NCBI RefSeq assembly: GCF_007752935.1
Contig: NZ_CP036319.1
Coordinates: 5,622,501 to 5,686,500, forward strand
DNA from: Crateriforma conspicua
GTDB lineage: Bacteria; Planctomycetota; Planctomycetia; Pirellulales; Pirellulaceae
Length of the DNA stretch: 64,000 nucleotides
Direction: 5' to 3'
Every line of letters starts with the position of its first letter. Within the stretch, counting starts at the first letter, position 1. Below the pieces are notes generated by a model, which saw only the letters and a list, made by a program, of their open reading frames with translations, was not told where the DNA came from and ran no database searches. The position numbers were made by a program, and so were the translations under genes. Of the stretch, positions 45,648 to 55,554 are shown one piece after another.

Positions 45648-46712
45648 ATGTTCCGCCGCAGCACGCTCCGTCCCCTGTCGGGTCTGTTTCTGGTCCTATG
45701 GATGGCTTCGTGCAACACACCGTCGTCCGGAGAACTGGTCATTTCTGATCTGGGAAAGCACTACACGTTTGACCCCAGCATCACGCCTGCTCATCTGCGG
45801 AATCACATCGAACGCGACGAAGACGTGATCGGCGGTAACACCAGCATTCGCAATGAATCCGCCGATCACTTGGACTGGAAAGGCAATCCCAATGCCAACG
45901 GATTCGGCTATTTCCAACGCAATCGCGATCTAGGCCAAGTGATCAACATTCCTGACGGCGATGACGTGACCATCGATGCGATCGTCTTGCGAACCGCACG
46001 CGGCAACAACGCAGTGATGGCGGGAACGCCCGGCGCGAAGATGTACCTGCAGTTCTTCGAAGTCGTTGATTTTCCCGAACAGACACTTCGCATCAACGAA
46101 AACGGAACGACCAAGGGCCAACGTGCCACACATGGCTTTGACATGAAGTACAACCGTGCCGATGACTTTATCGAAGGCGTCACCTATCGTCCGATCCGCC
46201 GCGTGACCGGTGGCGTGTTTCCGACATCGATCCCACCGACCACACGGTACGCGTACCGCCGCAGTCCCGGCGAACCCTTTGGGATTCAAGACGGCCATCT
46301 TCGATATGTAAGATTCGACTTGACTGACGAAGACGAAATCACGTTGCAATCAGGACGTCGCTACGCGTTCATGGTTGGTTTTGAACATCCGGGCGTTGAC
46401 CGGGGCCTGGGCATCGCGGTGACCACCAAGGTTCACACCCAAGAAGCCGCGCAATTTGATGTCGATGCCAATGGAACGCCACGGTGGGCGGTCCGCCGCG
46501 AGGGCGACGGAACCCTACCGCCGACAATGCTGGACACCACCGAAGAACCGACAGAGGACGCACTGCGGCAAACGCTTGTCCGCCAATCCATGTTTCGGCC
46601 GAATCATTGGGACACGCTGCTTCCCACCTCCGATGGTTATCCGGATGTGGACACTTACATGACTCGCCAGTTCTACATCGAACAACGGCTCAGCCCCGCC
46701 TTATCACGGTGA
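45648..46712 (+). CDS. Lipoprotein of unknown function
   Basis: A 354-residue lipoprotein: signal peptide LSGLFLVLWMASC with lipobox Cys, then a mature beta-rich domain (TIDAIVLRTARGNN, YLQFFEVVDFP, YAFMVGFEHPG). The start ATG 45648 has AGGA six bases upstream. The body has the layout of a carbohydrate-binding jelly roll (hydrophobic strands with G/N turns, two distinct halves) but I do not recognise a family. It follows a 270-base divergent gap from the prepilin-peptidase-like gene. Confidence 0.7.
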   Translation: MFRRSTLRPLSGLFLVLWMASCNTPSSGELVISDLGKHYTFDPSITPAHLRNHIERDEDVIGGNTSIRNESADHLDWKGNPNANGFGYFQRNRDLGQVINIPDGDDVTIDAIVLRTARGNNAVMAGTPGAKMYLQFFEVVDFPEQTLRINENGTTKGQRATHGFDMKYNRADDFIEGVTYRPIRRVTGGVFPTSIPPTTRYAYRRSPGEPFGIQDGHLRYVRFDLTDEDEITLQSGRRYAFMVGFEHPGVDRGLGIAVTTKVHTQEAAQFDVDANGTPRWAVRREGDGTLPPTMLDTTEEPTEDALRQTLVRQSMFRPNHWDTLLPTSDGYPDVDTYMTRQFYIEQRLSPALSR

Positions 46713-46892
46713 CCGCTGGCTTCTCATGTCGATACTTCATCGACCACGCGGACCCTTCGGCTTCGAACGCGAACCTCTGCGATCATCCATTCGTCTTCAC
46801 GAACCATGGATAAGGACGAAAGTGGTCTTGAGTACAAGCGCCCGCTGACGTGTCCATTTCTGCTGCAAATCGCATCACCCCACCATCCGAAC

Positions 46893-47714
46893 ATGCCGTC
46901 CATCCGCATCGCCCTTGCCAACGTGCGGCCCGCCCGCGACGCCGATCATGCTTTGGAAATCGTATTGGAGACGATGGTGGCGGCGGCAAAGGGAGGTGCG
47001 TCCATCGTTTGTTTCCCCGAGTGTTTCTTGCCGGGGTATCGAACGGAGCCTTCTGTACGGCAGCCAAGTGAAACGTGGCTGAATCAAGCCTGGGCCGTGG
47101 TGGATGAAAAAGCTGCCGACCTTTCGATTTGTGTCATCCTGGGCACCGAACGAGTCGCAAAAGACGGACGTAAGATCACGGCACGGGTCACAAACCTCGA
47201 CGGCAGTTCTGCGGGCTTTCAAGACAAGGTTCAACTCGACCCATCCGAAGAAGCCGTCTATATCAGCGGGCGTAGCCGCAAGATCTTCCATTGCGGGCCA
47301 CTGGTGTTCGGCGTCGTGATTTGCCACGAGGGTTGGCGTTATCCAGAAACCGTTCGCTGGGCCGCACACAATGGTGCACATGTGGTGTTTCACCCGCATT
47401 TCGAAGTCGTCGAAGCCACGGACTATTTTCCATCAGGTTTTGCCGATCCGACGAACAGCTTTCATGAGAAGGCGGCCCTGTGTCGTGCCGCGGAAAACAC
47501 GTGTTACTTTGCCACGGTCAATTGCGCCCTGCCGGGCGCATCAACAACGTCGGCGGTGGTGGATCCTGACGGTGTTCTGATAACGCATCAACCTTACGGT
47601 GAAGCGGGAGTCCTTTTCGCAGACATCCGCACCGAGAAGGCCACGGGGCGTCTGGCCAAACGCTTGCGATCCTTTGACGTCGACGATCAAGACGCAACGT
47701 TGAAACGGCGATAG
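46893..47714 (+). CDS. Carbon-nitrogen hydrolase (nitrilase superfamily)
   Basis: A 273-residue enzyme with the complete nitrilase triad: Glu in FPECFLPGY, Lys in FQDKVQLDPSE and Cys in VICHEGWRYPE. The family hydrolyses amides, N-carbamoyl groups or nitriles; this short form resembles carbamoylputrescine/beta-ureidopropionase-like amidases, but the substrate is not deducible. ATG 46893 is chosen as the first strand RIALANVRPAR starts right after it. Its 3' end overlaps the convergent DUF1206 gene by 28 bases. Confidence 0.9.
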   Translation: MPSIRIALANVRPARDADHALEIVLETMVAAAKGGASIVCFPECFLPGYRTEPSVRQPSETWLNQAWAVVDEKAADLSICVILGTERVAKDGRKITARVTNLDGSSAGFQDKVQLDPSEEAVYISGRSRKIFHCGPLVFGVVICHEGWRYPETVRWAAHNGAHVVFHPHFEVVEATDYFPSGFADPTNSFHEKAALCRAAENTCYFATVNCALPGASTTSAVVDPDGVLITHQPYGEAGVLFADIRTEKATGRLAKRLRSFDVDDQDATLKRR

Positions 47715-48580
47715 CGTGCCATCAAAAACAGGTGCACAGCGTAGCTCATCAGCCCGAATCCAGTCACGCCAATCAACAGCTTCCCGTAGGATTGAGCGGC
47801 GATCGCGGCCAAGGCATCGCTGATCCCCGCGACCTGTCCATCAGCGGTGCCGCGAATCGCCGAAACCAGGATAAACGCTCCAATGATCGCAAACGCCACG
47901 CCACGGGTCGACAAACCGAATCGTCCCGCCTTCAACGCAAGTTCTCGCGCGGTGTCACTCATTTCGGCGATACGGTACTTCGTCATGAACTTTGCTTTGT
48001 ACGCCTTGTAAACAAAGTAGATGGCCACACCGATCGTCACTGCGCCGGCGATTCCCAGGACGACGCGTCCCCAGGTTGAATCAAGCAGACTGCTGGCGGC
48101 GTTGTTACCGCCCGAACCGGAAGGACTGCCGAATCCGAGAGCCAGCGAGCCGGCGAAACAGCCGAGCAGCAAATAGGCCAAACCGCTGACCGTATACCCG
48201 ATTCGCTTCACAATCCCCTTGGCTTCGTTCCCGGCGCCTTCGGTATCCTTGACCGCTTGCACCCATCGCCATGCGGTGAAACCGATCAACCCGATCGCCA
48301 TCAATCCAAGTAAGAACTGACCAAACGGTTGCTGGCCAATTTCCCGGATAGCGTCACGCGAGCCGGATATTTCACCTCCGGCACCGATCGCCAGTTGAAA
48401 CGCCAAGAGCCCAATGATGAAGTAGACAACGCCCTTGGCCACATGACCAAATCGCCCGAAGGTTTCGACCCAAGACGGGACTTCGGGCATGGATCGTGTC
48501 TTGAATCCGTGCCAAGAAAAATCAGAAGCGTTGGCTTGGTTGGACGACGCAGAGTGTTTCGCAGGCGTAGAGATCGACAT
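47687..48580 (-). CDS. DUF1206 membrane protein
   Basis: A 297-residue protein with six predicted helices arranged as three tandem two-helix repeats: GRFGHVAKGVVYFIIGLLAF, KRIGYTVSGLAYLLLGCFAG and GRFGLSTRGVAFAIIGAFIL start the three units. Each has the G-x-x-x-(K/R/S)-G-x-x-(Y/F) pattern of DUF1206. Function unknown; some members are linked to stress response. The gene is followed and preceded by unrelated metal-type genes and its 3' end overlaps that of the nitrilase-like gene. Confidence 0.9.
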   Translation of the reverse strand: MSISTPAKHSASSNQANASDFSWHGFKTRSMPEVPSWVETFGRFGHVAKGVVYFIIGLLAFQLAIGAGGEISGSRDAIREIGQQPFGQFLLGLMAIGLIGFTAWRWVQAVKDTEGAGNEAKGIVKRIGYTVSGLAYLLLGCFAGSLALGFGSPSGSGGNNAASSLLDSTWGRVVLGIAGAVTIGVAIYFVYKAYKAKFMTKYRIAEMSDTARELALKAGRFGLSTRGVAFAIIGAFILVSAIRGTADGQVAGISDALAAIAAQSYGKLLIGVTGFGLMSYAVHLFLMARYRRFNVAS

Positions 48581-48756
48581 GATGGGTTGTGTGGGGATTC
48601 TGACGGTGATGAAAGGGTACGTTTTTGCTTGAATCTTCCAGAAGCAAAGTCCATACCAAATTCACCGACGTCACCCGGCACTCCGGATACGATCGCATGG
48701 AGCGACCGCTTCCGTGTCACCAAGATCACCCAAGATTCCTCTGCACGAAGACCGTG

Positions 48757-50409
48757 TTAAAGGTCCTGATCGCTTGGGATGACCACATTGTTGACGACAA
48801 CTTCTTCATCGCTGGATCCATAGGGTTCGCGATACGCAGTCCGCCAACGAGTGTCGGTTGCCATCACATCGTCGACGAAGCCACGGATCTCAAACGGGTC
48901 GTCGTGCTCATGTTCCAATTCGTGTTCGAACAAGTCCAACTTTTTACGCAACAAGAACCCTTGCATCCGTTGATAGGGAGTGATCGTGCCACGACGCAAA
49001 AACGCTCCGACTTCCGCACGACGTGACCACTGGTCCCAATGCGGCACCCAGAACTTGGCATGCTCGGTGTCGCCACTCAGTGCAGCAGACATCGCTTCGG
49101 CTCGGATCAACCGAATTTCTTCCATGCATTCTTCCGGGGCAGGGTAGAAGCTGTAGCACATCACCACACTGATGACGATCAATCCAATGATCATCGTGCC
49201 GCCAACGACCTGTGAACTGACAATGCGATCGTATCCCAGCATCGTTGACTGGGGTGGCGTATCGACGGATTCCGAACCAGCCGATACCGATTCCGTCCCA
49301 TCGCCTTTGGTCCGATCCAGCAAACGTAAGGCTGCCCCGGCCAACCCCATCGCAGCAAAGATGGCGAGGCAGATCTGTTCAACCGGCCCAAACTTCTCTG
49401 CGAGCTTCTCGCGTGCGAAAGCGCCGACGTTCGAATCCAAAAAGTGAATCGGATTCGTATAAATATCAAAAGCATGCGTGTGGTCCGATGGTGTGACCCC
49501 CGGCGGGATCAGCGGCCGGTTCAGTGCATAGGCAATGCCCACCACGATGACCATCAAACATGTGAACCAAACGGCAACACTTCGGTTGCTGAAATGTCGG
49601 GCCAACCATCCGATGGTGCCCAGGTTCACCCCGGCGCCAATCACCAGCAAAATGAAGGCGGCGCCGGGTGAATTGGCGTGCTGGAACATCATCCCAAGTT
49701 GGCTCATCGCCAACATCGGCGTCGCGTAAGCGGGAATCGCAACACCGGCCATCCGCGCGGGTGCCCACCAGTCGTCACGATTGATCGAGTGCTGCAATGC
49801 CCCCCACGGCAGAAAACAGGCCAGTAGCCCGACGCCCAACGCCGCCACCAATGTCCAGACGCCGACCGGACCGACCAGTTGCCGGCACATGTAACCGATC
49901 ACCGCAAACAAGCGACGCACACCGATATCCGTAGGATCTTTTTCACTCGCCAGGGCCTGGCTGTCGTCCTCGCGTTCTCGAGCGGCCGAATAGCGATCCC
50001 AAAACATCCCCACCAACGTCACGACCAACAACGAACCGACCGCGAACATCAAGATCACGTAGGGCCGCGATAGCGTCACGCCGTAAAGCAGTGACAGGGG
50101 ATTGAACAAGGGCGCGGCCAGTGCAAAAGCCGACAACGCTCCGGCTTTCAATTTTGCACGACGCATCTCGATCAAGATTGGCAGGACGCCGATGCTGCAC
50201 ACCGGCAACAACATGCCCACCGCCCATGACTGGGGCAGTGCACGCAAACTGTCGCCACCAAACAGACGTCGTGTTCCGTTGGCTCCCAAGTAAAACCGCA
50301 AGATCGCAGCGACCGCCAGGCCGACCAACAGCGTCGGTGCAGATGCCATCAACGCTTCGGTCATTCGCAAAAGACCGCCGAAGACCGCATTCAAAACCGG
50401 GTTGTTCAC
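48757..50409 (-). CDS. Predicted permease (DUF318/ArsP-like), probable metal or metalloid exporter
   Basis: A 550-residue membrane protein with two homologous halves, each with the PLFNPLSLLYG or GAGVNLGTIGWLARHF type motif of the UPF0718/ArsP_1 permease family. A central hydrophilic loop (residues about 145-170) splits them, and a C-terminal soluble tail of about 130 residues holds an acidic/His patch (FEHELEHEHDDP). ArsP exports trivalent organoarsenicals; other members are of unknown substrate. Its start overlaps the stop of the upstream His/Asp-rich lipoprotein by 4 bases, so they are likely co-translated partners in metal handling. Confidence 0.8.
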   Translation of the reverse strand: MNNPVLNAVFGGLLRMTEALMASAPTLLVGLAVAAILRFYLGANGTRRLFGGDSLRALPQSWAVGMLLPVCSIGVLPILIEMRRAKLKAGALSAFALAAPLFNPLSLLYGVTLSRPYVILMFAVGSLLVVTLVGMFWDRYSAAREREDDSQALASEKDPTDIGVRRLFAVIGYMCRQLVGPVGVWTLVAALGVGLLACFLPWGALQHSINRDDWWAPARMAGVAIPAYATPMLAMSQLGMMFQHANSPGAAFILLVIGAGVNLGTIGWLARHFSNRSVAVWFTCLMVIVVGIAYALNRPLIPPGVTPSDHTHAFDIYTNPIHFLDSNVGAFAREKLAEKFGPVEQICLAIFAAMGLAGAALRLLDRTKGDGTESVSAGSESVDTPPQSTMLGYDRIVSSQVVGGTMIIGLIVISVVMCYSFYPAPEECMEEIRLIRAEAMSAALSGDTEHAKFWVPHWDQWSRRAEVGAFLRRGTITPYQRMQGFLLRKKLDLFEHELEHEHDDPFEIRGFVDDVMATDTRWRTAYREPYGSSDEEVVVNNVVIPSDQDL

Positions 50410-51044
50410 GACAGGCCTCCTTCAGCTAGCAAGTTCAACACCGATGCCAAGCCAAGACCATCGGTTCGGCGACCGCCACGACGTGCCTGACCATCCCCTG
50501 GGGGTCGACGATCTGCATCCTCCGCCCGCCCGTCATGATTCTCATCATGGTCGTCGTCCCGATCATGGTCATCGTGATCGTGGTGCTCGTCCTCACGATG
50601 TTGATGTTCAAGAGCCAGCAACCGTTCTTTCTGGCCTTCCGGTCCCAAGCTTTCCCACGCGTCTTCACTGATCTGGCACAGCCGAATCACTTCGTCGATC
50701 CGTGGGGCGTCCCACTGCTCGGGCTGACGATTGATCGACGTTCGAATTGTCTCGCTCAGCTCATAGATTGGAATCCACTGACGTTCGGTGATGGCGGTAT
50801 CCGCGGCATACTCTGGTGTCAGCGAGACCAATTGCGAGAGTCTTTGCTGCGACGGGACATGATCAGGTTGATCTTTCAATTTCCCGACAAGGTTTCTGGA
50901 TTCCGCGCATAGCTGACCAAGAGACAGAGGCAAATCAACCATCTCGCCATCGTGCCCCACCGGGGTCGCCGGCGACGAAGAATCAGATGCGCCGCAACCG
51001 AGCAGCAACAAGAAAAAGATCCCCACCCCGCATCGTGTCATCAT
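50406..51044 (-). CDS. His/Asp-rich lipoprotein coupled to the permease
   Basis: A 212-residue lipoprotein starting at ATG 51044: the signal peptide CGVGIFFLLLLGC ends in a lipobox. The mature protein has an acidic helical domain and then a dense metal-binding stretch (about residues 160-190) of His and Asp. It overlaps the permease start by 4 bases and follows the MoxR gene. The likely role is capturing or presenting divalent metal to the permease outside the inner membrane; this is inferred from sequence composition and gene order. Confidence 0.8.
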   Translation of the reverse strand: MMTRCGVGIFFLLLLGCGASDSSSPATPVGHDGEMVDLPLSLGQLCAESRNLVGKLKDQPDHVPSQQRLSQLVSLTPEYAADTAITERQWIPIYELSETIRTSINRQPEQWDAPRIDEVIRLCQISEDAWESLGPEGQKERLLALEHQHREDEHHDHDDHDRDDDHDENHDGRAEDADRRPPGDGQARRGGRRTDGLGLASVLNLLAEGGLS

Positions 51045-51121
51045 GGCGACACGATGCACCACCAAGTCAATGGGCGGAAGGTGTTCAGCAACAGCGGTGC
51101 AAAAAACCACGTAACGATTCA

Positions 51122-52096
51122 TCACTTGTACTCCGGGGTGTCGACCGAGTTCATGATTCGATCAATGACCGTGTCGACGTCTTCACCCCGAGTCAGTAAC
51201 CGCACCGAAAGAACGGGCTGGGCAACCTTGGCGACATCAGACGGAGTCACAAAATCCCGCCCCTGCATCAGCGCCCAAGCCTGGGCCATTGCTTGCCAGC
51301 AAAGCATCCCACGGGGGCTGACGCCCAATTCGACACCGGCGTCATCGCGTGATGCTTCCACCAGATCGATCAAGTATTCGCTGACACGCGGGTGAACCTT
51401 CACGCTTTGCGCGTCCATTTGCAAACGCCGCAACTGATCCAGGGTCAGCGACGAAGCGGTCGGGTTCGGTCCATTTGCGGATTCGTCGCCGCTGCCCAAC
51501 ACCTGACGTTCCAGGATTCGCAGTTGAGCCTGACGGTCCGGATAGCCGATTTTCAGCTTGATAGAAAAGCGGTCCAACTGTGCCTCCGGCAATGGATAGG
51601 CACCATGCGAATCAATCGGGTTTTGCGTGGCAATGACGAAGAACGCCGACGACAGCGGATGCGGCTTTCCATCGATGGTGACCTGACGTTCAGCCATCGC
51701 TTCCAAAAGTGCACTTTGTGTCCGTGGCGTTGTCCGATTCAATTCGTCCGCCAGCAAGACGTCCGCAAAAACGGGCCCCGCGTGAAATTCGAACTCCCGT
51801 GTTTTCTGGTTAAAGACGCTGAAACCGGTGATGTCCGCGGGCATCAAATCGGGGGTGCACTGGACACGGGCCAAACGGCTGTTGAGCGCATCGGCGATGG
51901 CTTTTGCCAAGGTCGTCTTTCCCGTCCCGGGAAGGTCGTCCAGCAACAGGTGCCCCTTCGCTAACAAACAAGCAATGACCAAATCGATTTGTTCGTCCTT
52001 GCCCAGCAACACGTGCCGCAAATGCAACTGAAGCCCCGAGATCCACTGGGCGTGCGACTGGCAATCTGACTGTTCTTCGTCGGTGGCAACGCTCAT
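51122..52096 (-). CDS. MoxR-family AAA+ ATPase
   Basis: A 324-residue AAA+ ATPase. Walker A is LDDLPGTGKTTLAKA and Walker B with its sensor region is VLLADELNRTTPRTQSALLEAM; sensor 1 is VIATQNPIDSHGAYPLPEAQLDRF. MoxR ATPases act as chaperones for maturation of protein complexes and typically stand with DUF58 and transglutaminase-like or VWA proteins. That is the order here: the start lies 4 bases inside the end of the transglutaminase-like gene (52093). Confidence 0.95.
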   Translation of the reverse strand: MSVATDEEQSDCQSHAQWISGLQLHLRHVLLGKDEQIDLVIACLLAKGHLLLDDLPGTGKTTLAKAIADALNSRLARVQCTPDLMPADITGFSVFNQKTREFEFHAGPVFADVLLADELNRTTPRTQSALLEAMAERQVTIDGKPHPLSSAFFVIATQNPIDSHGAYPLPEAQLDRFSIKLKIGYPDRQAQLRILERQVLGSGDESANGPNPTASSLTLDQLRRLQMDAQSVKVHPRVSEYLIDLVEASRDDAGVELGVSPRGMLCWQAMAQAWALMQGRDFVTPSDVAKVAQPVLSVRLLTRGEDVDTVIDRIMNSVDTPEYK

Positions 52097-54306
52097 ACGG
52101 CTGCCTCCTTTGTAATCTTGGATATCGTTTGTGTATTTAAAAGCCGAACGATTCGGGTGGATGACTTTTCAACCCGGTCATCGTTACCGCCATAGAAAAG
52201 GCGATCGGCGGCATCGCAAAATTGCTGACACGCCGTTTGCAAACCATGATCATCGCGTGTCAGTTGTTCCATCCAATCACGCTGACTTTGGCCTCGTGGT
52301 CGACGTTGGCCCACCAATTTGGCGCGATTTTCAATCGTCCACATTGCCAAACCAAGTCGACGTCGTGGACGAAGCATCGGGGCAAGCCACCAGACCAGAT
52401 ACAACGTCCAGTCGATCCAAATCCGGCGGGTCACATATGCCAGAAATGCAGCGGCGGTACCAACCGTAATGGCTGGCCACTGCCGGGCAACGAACTGGCG
52501 GCAACGCAGCCACAGCGACGGATGGTAATGAGGTTCACGGTACCCGGGCGTGGGCTCCACTTCGAACCAGCGACCATCACTCAGCCGGATTTCAGCCCAC
52601 ACGTGAACATCGTCCGGCCGAACCGATGTGTGACCGGCGATCACGTCGAATCCGCTGGGGCGGACGTAAAAACCGGTGACCAGACGTGATTGCAATCCGA
52701 TTTCTCGGGCCAACAACGCAGCGGTTGTGGCAAACAGATGGCTGCCGCCTCGCGCGGATCCAGCAAACTCGCTGATCGGCAAATCCGAATCACTCACGGC
52801 CTGTCGATCCAGCGTACCGTTGCTTCGTAGGTAACCGATCAAAGCCCGCAGTTGATCATAGGGGTGATCATGATCATCGACGATTTGCTCCGCCAGGTCG
52901 GCGATTTCTCCGATGCCACAGGGAATGACCGTTTCGGACGGAACCAAATGTTCTCGAATCTCATCCTCGGTCAGCTTTTCACTTGCGATGTGAACCACCG
53001 TCAGCGGTGGCACCTTGTCCCGGCCCGGCATGTAAAACGATCCGTCGGACTGAATGCCGAAGAAATCTTGACGATTGACCTCTTTGATATGAATCCCACC
53101 GGTCAGCATCGGCACAGGCAAACGATTCGATCCCAACTTGATCGCCTTCAGCAACCCAACCTGCACCTTGTCCGGATCTTGATGAATCAGATCGTTTCGC
53201 CCCGGGTCAAAGAACCAAGCATCTTCACCGAAATCGACTCGCAACAACTCGTCTTCGGACAGATCCTTTTCTTGTGTCCAATCGATGCCATCGAACGCGT
53301 CATAACGATGCATGGCCAGACGAATTCCCACGGGACCATCCCACTGAACGATTCCCGGATCATTGGCATCATCAAAGTGCTGATGTTTTTCCGGCGGTAC
53401 ACGGTCGGTGGAAAACGATCCGCCACCTTGCTCGCTTTTGGCGGCACGTTCATGACTGGGGATGATCTTTTGGTTCGCCATCGCCTGGCGACGTTCCATC
53501 TTGTTCTTTTTCTTCTTCGGTTCGCCGATCAAATCATTGAACATGTCAAACAGAGTCGACTCCTGAGACTCCAGAAACAGTTCTGAATCCACCGCACCAA
53601 AAGATTCGGCAAAGTCCTTTGCGGCGATCGCGGCGTCACCCGAACCGACGCCACGTTTGGCTGCGGGGTCAGACCAATCTGATCCGCCGCTGGTCGGCAT
53701 GAAACCAAACGTCAAGTGTTTCGATTCGGTAAACCGGTCTTTGACGGCGAGGCCACCCACTGCTAAAACGGCCGCCGCAACCAGGACCGATCCCGGACGT
53801 AGCGTCCACGTTCGCGTGACTTGATCGGGCATTGCCAGATCCAAGCGTTCCCAATGGTTGGCAACCAAATGCCAAACGCACACCAAAATCCACGCCAGCG
53901 GATACACCACGGCATAGGCGTGATCGGAAATCGAGGCGGCAAACAAGACCAGGAAACCACTGGACACCAGCGACAGTGCATGCCAGCGTTCCCCGCGACC
54001 GCCGACGGCCATCGCAATGGCCGCCGCACCGAAAACCGACAACATGGTGACTTCATAGGCGATCGGCGTCGTGAAGTACCGCGCCAGGGCGGCGAACGCG
54101 ATTGGCGTCACTGGCAACAATAACGTTGCAACACGTTGCACCCGAGACGGCTTCCAGGCCGCCGCAATGGTCAGGACCAATACACAGACCAATTCGGAAA
54201 CAAACGTTGGCCGATGTTCCACAGGCATCCGCAGCGGCACCAGGGAAGCAAAGGCGATCAGCGAAAGCACGATGGCTTCGAAACGTTTACGCGACCAAGT
54301 TGGCAT
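52093..54306 (-). CDS. Transglutaminase-like membrane protein (TgpA type) with altered catalytic residues
   Basis: A 737-residue protein starting at ATG 54306: an N-terminal bundle of about six helices, a large periplasmic domain, a transglutaminase-like domain (about 480-600) and a C-terminal helix with cytoplasmic tail, as in TgpA/DUF3488. The catalytic triad is altered: the Cys of RGxCxxxA is Ser (RGGSHLFAT, Ser522), the His is kept (DDVHVWAEI, His568) and the Asp is Glu (FEVEPTPGY, Glu584). The spacing matches active relatives. It may be inactive as a transglutaminase or act as a hydrolase. It overlaps the DUF58 gene by 20 bases and the MoxR gene by 4. Confidence 0.85.
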   Translation of the reverse strand: MPTWSRKRFEAIVLSLIAFASLVPLRMPVEHRPTFVSELVCVLVLTIAAAWKPSRVQRVATLLLPVTPIAFAALARYFTTPIAYEVTMLSVFGAAAIAMAVGGRGERWHALSLVSSGFLVLFAASISDHAYAVVYPLAWILVCVWHLVANHWERLDLAMPDQVTRTWTLRPGSVLVAAAVLAVGGLAVKDRFTESKHLTFGFMPTSGGSDWSDPAAKRGVGSGDAAIAAKDFAESFGAVDSELFLESQESTLFDMFNDLIGEPKKKKNKMERRQAMANQKIIPSHERAAKSEQGGGSFSTDRVPPEKHQHFDDANDPGIVQWDGPVGIRLAMHRYDAFDGIDWTQEKDLSEDELLRVDFGEDAWFFDPGRNDLIHQDPDKVQVGLLKAIKLGSNRLPVPMLTGGIHIKEVNRQDFFGIQSDGSFYMPGRDKVPPLTVVHIASEKLTEDEIREHLVPSETVIPCGIGEIADLAEQIVDDHDHPYDQLRALIGYLRSNGTLDRQAVSDSDLPISEFAGSARGGSHLFATTAALLAREIGLQSRLVTGFYVRPSGFDVIAGHTSVRPDDVHVWAEIRLSDGRWFEVEPTPGYREPHYHPSLWLRCRQFVARQWPAITVGTAAAFLAYVTRRIWIDWTLYLVWWLAPMLRPRRRLGLAMWTIENRAKLVGQRRPRGQSQRDWMEQLTRDDHGLQTACQQFCDAADRLFYGGNDDRVEKSSTRIVRLLNTQTISKITKEAAV

Positions 54307-55504
54307 CACGCACCTCCGTCCACAACGCCAACAACTGGTCATCCAAAGCCAAGTCACGGCGGATCACCCGATCGTCGTGTTCGGCTTTGACGCGATGGTT
54401 CCGTCCGGGGTCGCTGATACTGACCCTCGGATTCCCGTCGGCATCGGAATCAATCGCGATCATTGTGTGACCGTCGGCTCGGCCGATCCGCGTGACTTGA
54501 TCCACACCATCGATCGGCACATCGGTCAACGCGTTCATGATCTGAACGAATCCGTCACGCCCCACTCGTGGGATGACTTGACGATTGCCGATGCGAATCC
54601 GAAGCGGGATGGAAGACCGATGCAAATTCGCCATCAAACTGGCCGCAACTCGAATCCGGTCCGCAAGTTCGGCCCGTGAACTTCCGGCCTGATCACTGAT
54701 CACCACGTGGATCCGGGGACATTCCGGACCACTACGCTCGGAAACGATCAACCGATCGGCGCGTGCGGTTGCCACCCAGTTCACCTGCTTGGCCGCATCG
54801 CCCAACCGGTATTCACGGACACCGACGATGTCCCCACATCGGCCAATCCGGTTCCCGTCGCCGGTCTCGGCTCGACGACGCCCGGTCAACGCGGTCTGGC
54901 CCGTAATGGGATACACCTTGGGCCAAACGGTCACTCGCAATACGTCCCCCATCCGACGCCGCGCCGTCCAAATACCGAACGGAAAGGAACACGTCAACGA
55001 AGTCACACCATCGGGATAGTGTCCGCGCAATTCGGGTTGGACGCCAAAGCGATACGTGCTGACTGCCCAGGGTCGGACGTACGCCAACGCGGCCGTGGGC
55101 GGATGCGTGGCCATCCCCTCATCACAAACACGATCCAAAAACCCTTCGACGGCCAAGCCCCATACCGGCATCGGCAAAACGTTTCGAACGGAGAGAGCCA
55201 AGTGGCATCGATCGCCCTCGTGGACACAATCGACTTCCGGGGTCAAACGACAGGACACCGCCCGGACGGCCACCCACGGCCAGACCATTCCCACCAAGAT
55301 GACCGCCGCCAAAGCGGCCGCAAGCGTCCAGCCAATCGGAGCCAGAAAAGCCCCAATCATCACGCTGGCCGCCGTCGCCAAGACGAACCAGCCGACGGGT
55401 TCCTTCAACCAATAAACAAATCGATTCGCCCAGGGACAAAAGTCGGTGGTCAACGCACGGACCAACCAACTGGATGCCTTGGACGCATCAGGCGCAATCG
55501 ACAT
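54287..55504 (-). CDS. DUF58 protein (VWA-like), MoxR partner
   Basis: A 405-residue protein: two N-terminal membrane helices (about 38-78), a beta-rich extracytoplasmic or cytosolic part, and the DUF58 signature REYRLGDAAKQVNWVATAR with ADRLIVSE, followed by a VWA-like fold start (IHVVISDQAG). DUF58 proteins are paired with MoxR ATPases and are thought to help assemble envelope proteins. It is the first gene of the minus-strand run DUF58, transglutaminase-like, MoxR, lipoprotein, permease. Confidence 0.92.
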   Translation of the reverse strand: MSIAPDASKASSWLVRALTTDFCPWANRFVYWLKEPVGWFVLATAASVMIGAFLAPIGWTLAAALAAVILVGMVWPWVAVRAVSCRLTPEVDCVHEGDRCHLALSVRNVLPMPVWGLAVEGFLDRVCDEGMATHPPTAALAYVRPWAVSTYRFGVQPELRGHYPDGVTSLTCSFPFGIWTARRRMGDVLRVTVWPKVYPITGQTALTGRRRAETGDGNRIGRCGDIVGVREYRLGDAAKQVNWVATARADRLIVSERSGPECPRIHVVISDQAGSSRAELADRIRVAASLMANLHRSSIPLRIRIGNRQVIPRVGRDGFVQIMNALTDVPIDGVDQVTRIGRADGHTMIAIDSDADGNPRVSISDPGRNHRVKAEHDDRVIRRDLALDDQLLALWTEVRDANLVA

Positions 55505-55554
55505 GAGCGCATCTCAAGCTATCTACGAGAACGAAGAAAAAGGCAGCAAGTCGT

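Noticed and set aside
52852-53586. Plus-strand frame of 244 codons
   Set aside because: It lies wholly antisense to the transglutaminase-like gene and has no recognisable domain.
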